Assembly: GCA_016794125.1 (NCBI GenBank)
Contig: JAEUKT010000004.1
Coordinates: 197,460-261,459 of the forward strand
Source: Alphaproteobacteria bacterium
Lineage (GTDB): Bacteria > Pseudomonadota > Alphaproteobacteria > Micavibrionales > UBA2020
Length of the DNA stretch: 64,000 nucleotides
Direction: 5' to 3'
Positions 1 to 9,383 of the stretch are shown here, piece after piece. The translations under genes and the position numbers were made by a program. Numbering within the stretch: the first letter of the stretch is position 1; the number at the start of each line of letters is the position of its first letter. A model generated the notes under the pieces. It worked only from the letters and a program-made list of their open reading frames with translations, did no database searches and was not told where the DNA came from.

Positions 1-931
1 TGCCGAAATCGTCGATCGAAATATCGATGCCGTAATTGCGGCATTTTTCCAAAGCTTCCTTGGCCGCCTCCGGCGCCTCCATCAGCAGACTTTCCGTGAT
101 TTCAAGGTGGATCTGCGCGGGGTTGACGCCGGTTTTATCGAGAGTCGTGCGGATAAAGGACGCGATATCGCCATCTGCGAAATCCTTAACCGAGAAGTTG
201 ACACCCACGAAGACAGGGTGCGGGCCGGTGATGGCAGGGTTGGCGGCGCACTGCAGCTTGCCGACGATCTCGCAGGTGCGGCTGAGCGCGAAGCGCGACA
301 GCTCGAGTATCAACCCGCTTTCTTCAGCGACCGGAATGAAAACGCCCGGCGAAATCATGCCTTTTTCAGGGTGCTTCCAGCGCATCAGTGCCTCGAAGCC
401 CGCGATCTTCATGTTCTGCACGTCGATGATCGGCTGGTAATACAGCATCAGCTGTTTCTGGTCGAGCGCGACCTTCAGTTCGTTCTGGATCTTGATGGTG
501 GACATCGCGATATCGTGGATGTCGTTGCTGTTCTCGGCCGTCGTCGCGGCGGCATGTGCCGTCGGCGTGACGCTGACGAAGCTGTTGGTGCGGCCGATCA
601 TGTCGCGGTAACGGTTGGTGATGACACGCATCACCATTTTAACGACGGGGTCGGCGCTTTCGACGCGGCGCGCAAAGTCGTCGCGCGTGATTTCCAGCAC
701 GTCACAGTCATCGAGGGCGCGCACGGTTGCCGTGCGGGGCTTGTCGTCGATCATCGCCATTTCGCCGATCAGCGAGCCGGGGCCGCGTGTGCCGATCTGT
801 AACGGCTGTCCCTCGCGCTGGACAAGGATTTCCACGTTGCCGTTTTCGATGATATAGGCGCACAACCCGGGCTCGCCCTCGCGGATCAGTAATTCGCCGC
901 GCTTGAACTGTTTTTTTGTGGTGACTGGCAT
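1..931 (-). CDS. Cyclic nucleotide-binding / EAL domain protein (C-terminus beyond window)
   Basis: The reading frame starts at ATG 931 and runs off the left edge, giving 310 residues. Residues about 5-115 form a CRP-like cyclic nucleotide-binding fold, with a phosphate-binding cassette around residues 56-70 (GEMAMIDDKPRTATV). From about residue 150 comes an EAL phosphodiesterase domain with the signature GFEALMRW (178-185), N245 in NFSVKDF, E277 in HLEITES and DDFG at 307-310, all positions expected of an active c-di-GMP phosphodiesterase. No GGDEF domain or membrane segment is visible. The likely role is c-di-GMP hydrolysis controlled by a bound nucleotide; that coupling is inference. The end of the EAL domain lies outside the window. 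Confidence 0.85.
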   Translation of the reverse strand, partial: MPVTTKKQFKRGELLIREGEPGLCAYIIENGNVEILVQREGQPLQIGTRGPGSLIGEMAMIDDKPRTATVRALDDCDVLEITRDDFARRVESADPVVKMVMRVITNRYRDMIGRTNSFVSVTPTAHAAATTAENSNDIHDIAMSTIKIQNELKVALDQKQLMLYYQPIIDVQNMKIAGFEALMRWKHPEKGMISPGVFIPVAEESGLILELSRFALSRTCEIVGKLQCAANPAITGPHPVFVGVNFSVKDFADGDIASFIRTTLDKTGVNPAQIHLEITESLLMEAPEAAKEALEKCRNYGIDISIDDFG

Positions 932-1072
932 GAAATGATACCCCTGCTGGAAGATATATTATCGCGAAAGTGGCTAAACAAAACGCTAATTTTGGCGGGC
1001 GCATTACGGGAACAAACTAACGCTCGCCAAGGTCGCAGCGGGTTTTTAGAATGGTCAGAACAGGGAAAACCG

Positions 1073-1492
1073 ATGACACTCATCGACATCGCCATTATTT
1101 ATCTTGTCTTCACCGTCAAGCACCTGATCTGCGACTGGTTTCTGCAGAACAGCTGGATGGCGCTGAACAAGGACAAGCCCATGCGGCAGGGCGGCGCAAA
1201 GCCGCTGGCCGCCCATGCCGGCATCCATGCGGTGTTCACCTTTTTTCTGATGCTGATGTTCGCGCCCGGCCTGTGGTGGATCGGCGCGGTCGATTTAATC
1301 GTGCATGGCGGCATCGATTTCCTGAAGGGACGCATCGTGACAAAAAAGGGCTGGAACTATGCCAGCCCGCAATTCTGGTGGGCGATCGGCACCGATCAGG
1401 AAGCGCATCACCTGACGCATTTCGTCTATATCATTTTAATCGTTTGGGCGCATGGCGTCGATTTCTCAGCCGCCCTGTCCCTCCAGCCATAA
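1073..1492 (+). CDS. DUF3307 family membrane protein
   Basis: A 139-residue protein beginning at ATG 1073, preceded by AGGGA at a good distance; a longer frame upstream is possible but lacks a ribosome site. It has about four hydrophobic segments with conserved polar residues typical of DUF3307: KHLICDWFLQ near residue 16, KPLAAHAGIHA near 43, DLIVHGGIDFLKG near 75 and DQEAHHLTHFVYI near 111. The family is found in bacteria and phages and has no established function. The 3' end overlaps the end of the convergent TauE/SafE gene by 27 bases. Confidence 0.7.
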   Translation: MTLIDIAIIYLVFTVKHLICDWFLQNSWMALNKDKPMRQGGAKPLAAHAGIHAVFTFFLMLMFAPGLWWIGAVDLIVHGGIDFLKGRIVTKKGWNYASPQFWWAIGTDQEAHHLTHFVYIILIVWAHGVDFSAALSLQP

Positions 1493-2236
1493 CAGCACGG
1501 CCTTGACGATATAAATCGCGCCGACCGTGAACAGGGCGGCCTGCGTCGCCTTGAAGAACTGTTTATCCGACAAGCGCTCGAGAATGAATTTCGACAGATG
1601 CGTGCCGCACATCGCAACCGGCACGACGGCCGCGCACAACCATAACGGCAATCCCGCTGTCGCATGCGCAAAGCTGGAAACGACGAAGCCGAAATAGATG
1701 AATTTGGTGATATGCGATATGGATTGCGTGAAGGCTTTCGTCGCAACCGTCTGGTGCCGCGTCAGCGCGCGGGTCTGGAAAAACACATCCAGCAGCGGGC
1801 CGGAAACGCCGCCTGTCAATTGAAACCCCGTCACCAGCATGCCGCAGGCCATCGCCTGCCACGGTTTTGTGAAGTCCAGCTGCACATCCTTGGGCAATGC
1901 GAATGCCAGAAATGGTGTGACGCCCAGCAGCAGGAATACCGTGAGTTTGTCGGGCACAAGCGACACGAACACAAACACGCCCAGCATCAGCGCAAGCCCG
2001 CTGAAATAATAGGGCAGGGTTTTTGTGTAGATATGCTTGCGGTGGATAACTGCGCGGCTGCCGTTCGCAAAGAACTGCGACACCGCATGCAATATCATCG
2101 CCTGCTGCACGGGCAGCACCCAGGCCAGAATGCCCATCAGCACCATGCCGCCCGCCATGCCCAAAATGCCGGATAAAATCGAGGTGAAGAAAACACCGAC
2201 AAGGATGATGCAAATGGTTGAAAGGGGAAGCGTCAT
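1466..2236 (-). CDS. TauE/SafE family anion permease
   Basis: A 256-residue polytopic inner-membrane protein with about eight hydrophobic segments and the glycine-rich N-terminal repeat of TauE/SafE permeases (SGILGMAGGMVLMGIL near residue 22) plus a second GGVSGPLLDVFF repeat near residue 142. Members move sulfite, sulfoacetate or similar small anions; the substrate here cannot be read from the sequence. No neighbouring sulfur-metabolism gene helps. No strong ribosome site precedes ATG 2236, so the start is the least certain point. Confidence 0.75.
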   Translation of the reverse strand: MTLPLSTICIILVGVFFTSILSGILGMAGGMVLMGILAWVLPVQQAMILHAVSQFFANGSRAVIHRKHIYTKTLPYYFSGLALMLGVFVFVSLVPDKLTVFLLLGVTPFLAFALPKDVQLDFTKPWQAMACGMLVTGFQLTGGVSGPLLDVFFQTRALTRHQTVATKAFTQSISHITKFIYFGFVVSSFAHATAGLPLWLCAAVVPVAMCGTHLSKFILERLSDKQFFKATQAALFTVGAIYIVKAVLLWLEGQGG

Positions 2237-2299
2237 GATGGTCGTTTATCAGATATATCGGGCGGGAGCATAGATGTGGCCGTTCGGAGCATAAAAAAA

Positions 2300-2331
2300 G
2301 TCCGGAGAACCTTTTAAGGGATCCTCCGGAC
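2300..2331 (-). terminator. Rho-independent terminator (leftward)
   Basis: An 8-bp stem, GTCCGGAG (2300-2307) pairing with CTCCGGAC (2324-2331), is followed on the minus strand by a run of seven T. It would end leftward transcription coming from the buf operon, whose last gene stops 350 bases upstream, or from a short transcript inside that gap. Confidence 0.75.
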
Positions 2332-2680
2332 AAACGGCGGTAATAGAGGGTGTGTAGCTAAGTTATAAGAAATTACACCTGCGCGCGCAAGACAAAACTG
2401 CATGTATCTTAAAAAAAAGTGAAGGTTTTTGGAATAATGATAGGTTTTATACGTCCATTTGATAATAAAATGACAAGTTTTCCAGAAATGCGATGATAAT
2501 GGTTCTCAGTGAATTTACAGGTTTTTTGCCCGTTTTTTAACGCCCGATGATGCAAAAATGCGCCAATTTCAGGCATTTTCCGCATTGCTGCAATGCGCAA
2601 AAAAGCGTGATTTTTCAGTATAGTTTTCATAAGTAAAATTTTTAGCGCGCGTCCAATGCGAACTGATTCCCGATGCGATT
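2332..2680. other. Intergenic region without convincing gene
   Basis: About 350 bases, AT-rich compared with the flanks, between bufC and the leftward terminator. The only frame of note (minus strand, 2409-2630) has no ribosome site and biased composition, so I do not call it. The stretch could be a long 3' untranslated region of the buf operon or hold a small RNA ending at 2300. Confidence 0.5.
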
Positions 2681-3445
2681 CTATGCCGCTTTTTTTGCGA
2701 GCAGTTCCTGCTGCAGCAATGTCGCCAGCAGCCGGTCGAGCGATAAGTCTGGCTCCGCGCGCATGCCCGCTTCGGCGGCGAAAGCGAAGGTGGGGTCGGA
2801 TTGCAGGTATTCCAAAAACCGGTAACCACCTTCGCTGATGCTCCAGACGGAAATGTTGTCGCCGGCACGGAAGATTGCGGCGAAGGTTTCGGCGGGTTTC
2901 ATTTCAAAATCTTTCAGCGCCGCGCCTTGCTCGTTCACGCGGCTCCACAATTTATCCACCGGCCAGCCGGAGCGCAGCAGTTTTACATGGGGCTGCAAAT
3001 GCAGTTTCAAATTCACAGGGTCTTGGACAGCGGCCAGATCTTGCGCCGTCAACGGCGTGCGGCGCGGGCTTAAATACGCTTCCTGCGCCAGCCATTCCAG
3101 CCGCGCGACATCGGGCACATAGGCGAACTGGTTCAGGTTCGGCAAATGTTCGAGGAATTCGGGGAAGCCCGCGCCATAGGCATTCATGTCGCCGTTATCG
3201 GGCGGCGCGATGCCGGTGAATTCATGCACGGCGAAAGCCATGAATTTTTCGCCCAGCAGCAGGGCGGTCACGGGAAAGGCCTGGTTGATCACATCGCGCA
3301 GGGTCATGGTCATGTTGTTTTTATACACATTCAATCGTTGTTCGGGCGTAAAGGGCGGCTGGTTTTCAATCGGCAAACCCTCGGCGCTTTCGCCCTTGGT
3401 GATTTTATCCATCATCTGTTTTTGCAGCTCAGGCAGTTTTGGCAT
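2681..3445 (-). CDS. bufC: BufC/HvfC-type RiPP maturation partner (DUF2063)
   Basis: A 254-residue soluble protein with the DUF2063 (HvfC/BufC N-terminal) layout: a helical N-terminus with RLNVYKNNMTMTLRDVINQAFP (around residues 37-58), then FEF-type helices with DVARLEWLAQEAYL around residue 112, and a C-terminal half that follows the same family. In bufferin and related RiPP systems this protein partners the DUF692 iron oxidase and helps it bind the precursor peptide. It is the last gene of the leftward operon; its start overlaps the end of bufB by 17 bases, which suggests translational coupling and a fixed stoichiometry. Family assignment is confident; precise function is from homologous systems. 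Confidence 0.8.
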   Translation of the reverse strand: MPKLPELQKQMMDKITKGESAEGLPIENQPPFTPEQRLNVYKNNMTMTLRDVINQAFPVTALLLGEKFMAFAVHEFTGIAPPDNGDMNAYGAGFPEFLEHLPNLNQFAYVPDVARLEWLAQEAYLSPRRTPLTAQDLAAVQDPVNLKLHLQPHVKLLRSGWPVDKLWSRVNEQGAALKDFEMKPAETFAAIFRAGDNISVWSISEGGYRFLEYLQSDPTFAFAAEAGMRAEPDLSLDRLLATLLQQELLAKKAA

Positions 3446-4298
3446 GTTTCACCCCAGAAATGCGCACGCGGATGGCATCGGCCTTCGCGGCCTCCGCCAC
3501 CAGCAGGGGCAGGGGCGGCAGGTCGGTATCCCATTCGACCAGCGTCGGGATATCGCCGAACCGCGCCAAAGCCTGCGCGTACAAATCCCATACGCCGTCA
3601 TAAACCGCGTGGTTATGCGCATCGATGAAAATGCTGTCGGCGCCAATCGTGTTGACCTGATAGCCGGCCAGATGGATTTCACTGACGATGCCCAGCGGCA
3701 GCGCATCGATATAGTCCGCCGCATCGAAATTCATGTTATGCGCGCTGACGGCGATATTGTTTACATCCAGCAGGATGCCGCAGCCGGTCGCGCGCGCGAT
3801 GTCGGCCATAAACGCCGGCTCCGCCATTTCCTGCCCCGCAAAACGCAGATAGGACGACGGATTTTCGACCAGAATTTTTCGCTGCAGCGTATCCTGCACA
3901 TGGCTGATATTTGCGCAGATGGTTTCCAGCGCTTCGCGCGTCATCGGCAGGGGCAGCAGGTCGGGCAGGGCTTTGCCGTCTGCCGCGTTCCATGACACAT
4001 GTTCGGAGACAAGCGCAGGCTGCACGATATCGACGAGCGTTTTTAGTTTTTGCAGATGTTCAGCTGAAACGCCGCCCGCCGACCCAAGCGACAACCCCAC
4101 GCCATGCAAGCTGATTGGATAGCTCTCGCGGCATTTCATCAGCTGTTCAAACGGCGCGCCGCCGATGCGGAAATAATTTTCGCTATGGCCTTCAAGAAAC
4201 CCGACAGCGGGCTGAGATGCGATAATCGATGCCGCATGCGGGCTGCGCAACCCGATGCCCGATTTTATCCCCGCCTCGATTTTCACGTTCGTTGCCAT
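3429..4298 (-). CDS. bufB: BufB multinuclear iron oxidase (DUF692, MbnB-like)
   Basis: A 289-residue TIM-barrel enzyme of DUF692. The metal-binding signature positions are all present in order: HSENYF near residue 38, HGVGLSLG near 64, SEHVSW near 98, ENPSSYL near 143, DVNN near 176, EIHLAGY near 208, DAHNHAVYDGVWDLY near 225 and VEWDTDLP near 253. The family converts cysteines of a precursor peptide to oxazolone- or thiooxazole-type heterocycles using a mixed-valent iron cluster. The adjacent upstream bufA is its likely substrate and the overlapping bufC its partner. A hairpin in the 82-base gap to bufA may lower bufBC expression relative to the peptide. Confidence 0.88.
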   Translation of the reverse strand: MATNVKIEAGIKSGIGLRSPHAASIIASQPAVGFLEGHSENYFRIGGAPFEQLMKCRESYPISLHGVGLSLGSAGGVSAEHLQKLKTLVDIVQPALVSEHVSWNAADGKALPDLLPLPMTREALETICANISHVQDTLQRKILVENPSSYLRFAGQEMAEPAFMADIARATGCGILLDVNNIAVSAHNMNFDAADYIDALPLGIVSEIHLAGYQVNTIGADSIFIDAHNHAVYDGVWDLYAQALARFGDIPTLVEWDTDLPPLPLLVAEAAKADAIRVRISGVKHAKTA

Positions 4299-4331
4299 GC
4301 TTTATATATAGGCGAAATGCCGCCAAAGAAA

Positions 4332-4369
4332 AAGCCGCCGGAACAGCCTTTCGGCCATTCCGGCGGCTT
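4332..4369 (-). terminator. Intercistronic hairpin / attenuator between bufA and bufB
   Basis: A perfect 12-bp stem, AAGCCGCCGGAA (4332-4343) with TTCCGGCGGCTT (4358-4369), followed on the minus strand by CTTTTTCTTT. It sits just after the bufA stop, so it probably terminates part of the transcription and protects the bufA message, giving much peptide and little enzyme. This role is inference. Confidence 0.75.
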
Positions 4370-4380
4370 CGCGAATTCAA

Positions 4381-4668
4381 TTATTCCGCTTTTTTCTCTT
4401 CTTGCTTCTCTGCGGCGGGGGCTTCTTTGCTGCCGCCGGTCAGCTTGTCGCACAGGCCTTCGGGCACCTTGACCCATTCGGTCTTGTCGCTGTCGGTTTT
4501 CGCGACGCCCGCGCAGGAATGCGCGGCGGTGTTGCAGTCGTTCTTGCCGGCCTTCACGACGCCATAGCATTTTTCGGTCTTGGCTTCGTGGTGTTCGGCC
4601 TGCGCGGCGTTGGCGGCGAAGGAAATGGCGGCTGCCAGCGTGGCGGCGGCGATAACGTGTTTTTTCAT
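4381..4668 (-). CDS. bufA: BufA bufferin precursor peptide (DUF2282)
   Basis: A 95-residue precursor. ATG 4668 is chosen because AAAGGA lies 5 bases upstream and it opens directly with a signal peptide ([19 protein letters not shown], cleavage near NAAQA). The mature part has the four cysteines of DUF2282 bufferins: [19 protein letters not shown] and [10 protein letters not shown]. In studied bufferins these cysteines are partly turned into thiooxazoles and the periplasmic product binds copper. Unlike typical members that end soon after the last cysteine motif, this one has a roughly 15-residue Lys/Glu-rich tail. It follows a SigF-type promoter and precedes bufB and bufC. Confidence 0.85.
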   Translation of the reverse strand: MKKHVIAAATLAAAISFAANAAQAEHHEAKTEKCYGVVKAGKNDCNTAAHSCAGVAKTDSDKTEWVKVPEGLCDKLTGGSKEAPAAEKQEEKKAE

Positions 4669-4727
4669 GGCTGTCCTTTGGGTTCGGTTGTTGTTGCCGG
4701 GCAAAATACCGCCCGCACGCGATCATA

Positions 4728-4753
4728 TTCGATGTTCGCAAATAATTGGTTAC
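4728..4753 (-). promoter_or_regulatory. SigF-type ECF promoter for bufABC
   Basis: On the minus strand GTAACC (4753-4748), exactly 16 bases, then CGAA (4731-4728). This equals, from memory, the consensus described for the Caulobacter SigF regulon (GTAACC-N16-CGAA). It lies between the nrsF stop and bufA, 60 bases before the bufA start, in front of genes that SigF homologues control. Confidence 0.75.
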
Positions 4754-4762
4754 GCGGCTGCC

Positions 4763-5395
4763 TTATTTTTTCCGTTTTAACAGAATCCGCCCAAGGCCGA
4801 TGCCGATGATAGCAAAGGCGAGGACAGGCAGGTAATGCCAGACCAGCAAATGCGCCGGTTGTTCGTTCGGGCAGGCGAAACGCATGCCGAGCGCGGCGAA
4901 GGAGCCGACGGACAGCGCCAGCGCATAACCCGCCCAGCCGTACCAGACGGGCGCACCGCGCGTCGCCATAAAAATACCGGCGGCGAAGGGAATGATGAAC
5001 AGCAGCGAAAAATCGGTCAGGCAGTTTCGGTATCCGGCTTCCGGCGGCTCTGCCCCGATCTGCCCGGCGATCAGCAGCACCCAGATGAAACTGGCAAGGC
5101 CCAGAATGACGCGCTCCGGCGTGCGGATGCGGGTGTCGGGAACGGAAAGTTTAAATGCGGCATAAGCGGCCAGCATGCCTGCCACGAAAATGGCCGCCGT
5201 CTGGCAGACATGTTCGTTGAACATCACCTGCCAGTCGGCGCGGATGCCCTTGGTGAAAATCGCAATCGCGGCGAAGGTGGCGGCGAGCGACAGGCCGGAC
5301 AGGATGAGCGACAGCGTCAGCGCACCCGCCAGCGGCTTCACGGGTTTCAGGTCCTGCCCCAGCTGTGCGATGAGTTTTTCAGTATCCGTACTCAA
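4763..5395 (-). CDS. nrsF: NrsF/DUF1109 anti-sigma factor
   Basis: A 210-residue integral membrane protein with a short cytoplasmic N-terminus (about 25 residues) and six hydrophobic segments, as in the NrsF (DUF1109) anti-sigma family. Two cysteines, C64 (EHVCQTA) near the second membrane segment and C126 (YRNCLTD), plus C177, sit near membrane boundaries; in Caulobacter NrsF, cysteines are needed for metal sensing. It probably holds the SigF-like factor inactive at the membrane until metal stress. Its start lies 17 bases inside the end of the sigma gene, a coupled sigma/anti-sigma pair. Confidence 0.85.
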   Translation of the reverse strand: MSTDTEKLIAQLGQDLKPVKPLAGALTLSLILSGLSLAATFAAIAIFTKGIRADWQVMFNEHVCQTAAIFVAGMLAAYAAFKLSVPDTRIRTPERVILGLASFIWVLLIAGQIGAEPPEAGYRNCLTDFSLLFIIPFAAGIFMATRGAPVWYGWAGYALALSVGSFAALGMRFACPNEQPAHLLVWHYLPVLAFAIIGIGLGRILLKRKK

Positions 5396-5954
5396 GCAGC
5401 CACTCCTTCATTTTCTTGGTCGCGCGGTGCGCGGTCACTTTCACGGCGGTTTCGGTCATGCCGAGTTTCGCGGCGGCCTCCGCCATCGATAACCCCTCCA
5501 CCCGCGTCATCAGCAGCACCTCGCGCTGCTTTTCGGGCAGCTGGGCCAGCGCCTGTTTCACATCTTTGCCGATCATGGCCTCTTCGGGGGTATTCGCAGT
5601 ATCCTGCATAAAGGTTACAAGCTCGTCGTCATTGATTTCATTTGCGGTTTTTCGGCCATATTTGCGCAGGTAATCGATCATTTTGTGCCGCGCCACGCCA
5701 TACATCCAGTTGCGGAACGGTTGGTCGGGGCGGTAGGTGTGGCGGGCGGCATGGATCGCCAGCAAAATTTCCTGAACGATATCATCGATATGCTCGCGCG
5801 CGAAAAAACGGGCGCGGAGGAAGGCGCGCAAGGGGGGCGTGATTTCCCGCAACAACCGCTGATACGCTGCCGCATCGCCGCCCTGCGCCGCCAGCATCAG
5901 TTGCGGCCATGCGGCTGAGTCGTCTTTCGGGCTGTTGTTTGGTTCAGAAGTCAT
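5379..5954 (-). CDS. sigF: ECF sigma factor, SigF-like
   Basis: A 191-residue two-domain sigma-70 family protein. Region 2 spans roughly residues 25-95 with HIDDIVQEILLAIH (2.2) and the DNA-melting/-10 segment RNWMYGVARHKMIDYLRK; region 4 spans about 130-185 with LPEKQREVLLMTRVEGLS and the helix-turn-helix AAAKLGMTETAVKVTAHR. No C-terminal sensor domain. Pairing with a DUF1109 protein places it with Caulobacter SigF, which responds to heavy metals. The expected target promoter stands just downstream in front of bufA; no copy of that motif is visible upstream of sigF itself. Confidence 0.9.
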   Translation of the reverse strand: MTSEPNNSPKDDSAAWPQLMLAAQGGDAAAYQRLLREITPPLRAFLRARFFAREHIDDIVQEILLAIHAARHTYRPDQPFRNWMYGVARHKMIDYLRKYGRKTANEINDDELVTFMQDTANTPEEAMIGKDVKQALAQLPEKQREVLLMTRVEGLSMAEAAAKLGMTETAVKVTAHRATKKMKEWLLEYGY

Positions 5955-6040
5955 TGTTTTTTATGCGTTAATTCGGTATAGCCACTATGCGCCCATGACT
6001 ATATGATGTACAGAAATTTTTTAACCCGAGGTTTCTTTTG

Positions 6041-8004
<1,964 letters not shown>

Positions 8005-8008
<4 letters not shown>

Positions 8009-8415
8009 AGAAACGTCAGCTCTTCTTTTGTCTGTTTGTTGGCCTTTTGCTTGTGGGGTTGATCGCCAAATTCGTCGATATGGAAGGTTTAATTTCCTAC
8101 AAGAGAGATGGTAAATTTTTAAATTCAATTGACTTAAAAAAAGACTATCCAATCGGATCGGAGGAGGGAGGATTAGAAACTCTGATCTTATCGGAAGGAT
8201 ACAAAATCATTTCATGCGGAAATGCAGACTCTCTTGATGAAGGTAAGGAAAAACGCTGCTTCTATAAAAAGCGTTGTTTTGATGGCGGCGGTTTTACGGC
8301 TGGCTGGATACACGTTTTCCTTGATAACAATAAGAAAATCTCTGGGATTGATGGAGGGTGGGGCACTACCTTTCATGCTAAATGTCCTAACATTGATGAA
8401 ACTGTAGGTAAATAA
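8005..8415 (+). CDS. Hypothetical membrane-anchored protein
   Basis: A 136-residue protein of unknown function. It starts with TTG 8005, overlapping the TGA of aacS (TTGA). Residues 6-25 are a single hydrophobic anchor or signal ([18 protein letters not shown]); the rest is predicted outside the cytoplasm and holds four cysteines (C72, C85, C91, C128) that could form disulfides. The DNA is clearly richer in A+T than both neighbours, with runs of AAA codons, which suggests later acquisition. I recognise no family. Confidence 0.6.
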
Positions 8416-8447
8416 CAGCAGTACAATTTGCTGATGAAGGGATAAAA

Positions 8448-9005
8448 ATGCGCGGCTATTTCGGGATTGGTGTCGAAGGTATTTCTAAGCCCATGAATGT
8501 GGGGAACCTGCTGCGGTCGGCGCATAGCTTTGGCGCGAGCTTTTTCTTTACGGTGAATACCGAGATCGACCTGCATGCGATGCGCGAAAGCGACACTTCC
8601 GGCGCGTTCGACCATATTCCGTTCTATAACTATGCGGGTGTCGATGACCTGAAACTGCCGCGCGGCACCTCGATGGTGGCGGTGGAGCTGGTGGAGGGCG
8701 CGGTGGAGCTGCCGAGCTTCCGGCATCCGGCGCAGGCCGTCTATATTCTGGGGCCGGAGAAAAATAGCGTGTCGCCCGAAATGCTAAAACGCTGCCAGCA
8801 TGTCATCAAGATCCCGATGAAGTTCTGCGTGAATGTCGGCGTGGCGGGGGCGATCGTGATGTATGACCGCCTTATTTCGCTGGGCAAATTCGCGCCGCGC
8901 CCCGTCAAGGAAGGTGGGCCGGTGTTTATGCCCGATGATCTCCGCCGTGACCAGATTATTTCCACACCCAACGACCGGCCGTTTACGCCGAAGGCGAAGC
9001 GGTAG
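8448..9005 (+). CDS. TrmH/SpoU-family RNA methyltransferase
   Basis: A 185-residue SPOUT methyltransferase with the three family motifs: NVGNLLRSAHSFGA (motif 1, about residue 17), ILGPEKNSVSPEML (motif 2, about 98) and IPMKFCVNVGVAGAIVMYDR (motif 3, about 122). These build the trefoil-knot S-adenosylmethionine site and transfer a 2'-O-methyl group to tRNA or rRNA. The target nucleotide cannot be read from sequence; motif 3 is closest to small TrmH-like proteins. AAGGGA precedes the ATG. Confidence 0.8.
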   Translation: MRGYFGIGVEGISKPMNVGNLLRSAHSFGASFFFTVNTEIDLHAMRESDTSGAFDHIPFYNYAGVDDLKLPRGTSMVAVELVEGAVELPSFRHPAQAVYILGPEKNSVSPEMLKRCQHVIKIPMKFCVNVGVAGAIVMYDRLISLGKFAPRPVKEGGPVFMPDDLRRDQIISTPNDRPFTPKAKR

Positions 9006-9018
9006 TCGTTATCATACC

Positions 9019-9131
9019 GCGTCACCCCCGCCTTGCGCGGGGGGCCAGAAGGCTGTCCAGCCGTCGTGTGACTCTGACTTATGTGACGCGCGGACGCGCT
9101 TCTGGATGCCCGCGCAAGGCGGGCATGACGG
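9019..9131. repeat. REP-like element with inverted ends
   Basis: Two inverted copies of a GTCA-CCCCGCCTTGCGCGGGG-CCAGAAG module face each other (left from 9021, right ending at 9129). The right half, read on the minus strand (CATCCAGAAGCGCGTCCGCG), closely matches a second copy at 57131-57185. It could fold into a long hairpin downstream of the methyltransferase gene. Confidence 0.7.
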
Positions 9132-9383
9132 TGTAAATGGTTGAGTCGCAAACCATTCTCATCTCCTTTCGCAGCAAAATTCCTGCTGCAACGCGCAAAA
9201 ATTTAAAATCAAAACGCACTGCAGCAATTGATATTTAAAAACAAACCCGCAGTGCAGCATTGCAACTTTCCAACTATCGTATTTTCGGTATCGCCTTTTA
9301 GTGGACAGGAAATACCTGAATGTGAGAATCGGAATTACAAGGTGGCGCATCCGCCATCCGGTACACATGAACAGGAGTCATCG
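9132..9383. other. Leader region of leucine dehydrogenase gene
   Basis: About 250 bases, A+T-rich in the middle. It contains an inverted pair GCACTGC (9216-9222) and GCAGTGC (9249-9255) inside two similar stretches (CGCACTGCAGCA and CGCAGTGCAGCA), possibly sites for a regulator of the downstream gene. No clear -35/-10 pair could be fixed. Confidence 0.35.

Noticed and set aside
2409-2630. A 73-residue minus-strand frame downstream of bufC
   Set aside because: A+T-rich chance frame with no start signal; more likely untranslated RNA.
9216-9255. A transcription terminator or small RNA at the GCACTGC/GCAGTGC pair
   Set aside because: The arms are only 7 bp and 26 bases apart with no T run; kept only as a weak regulatory hint.
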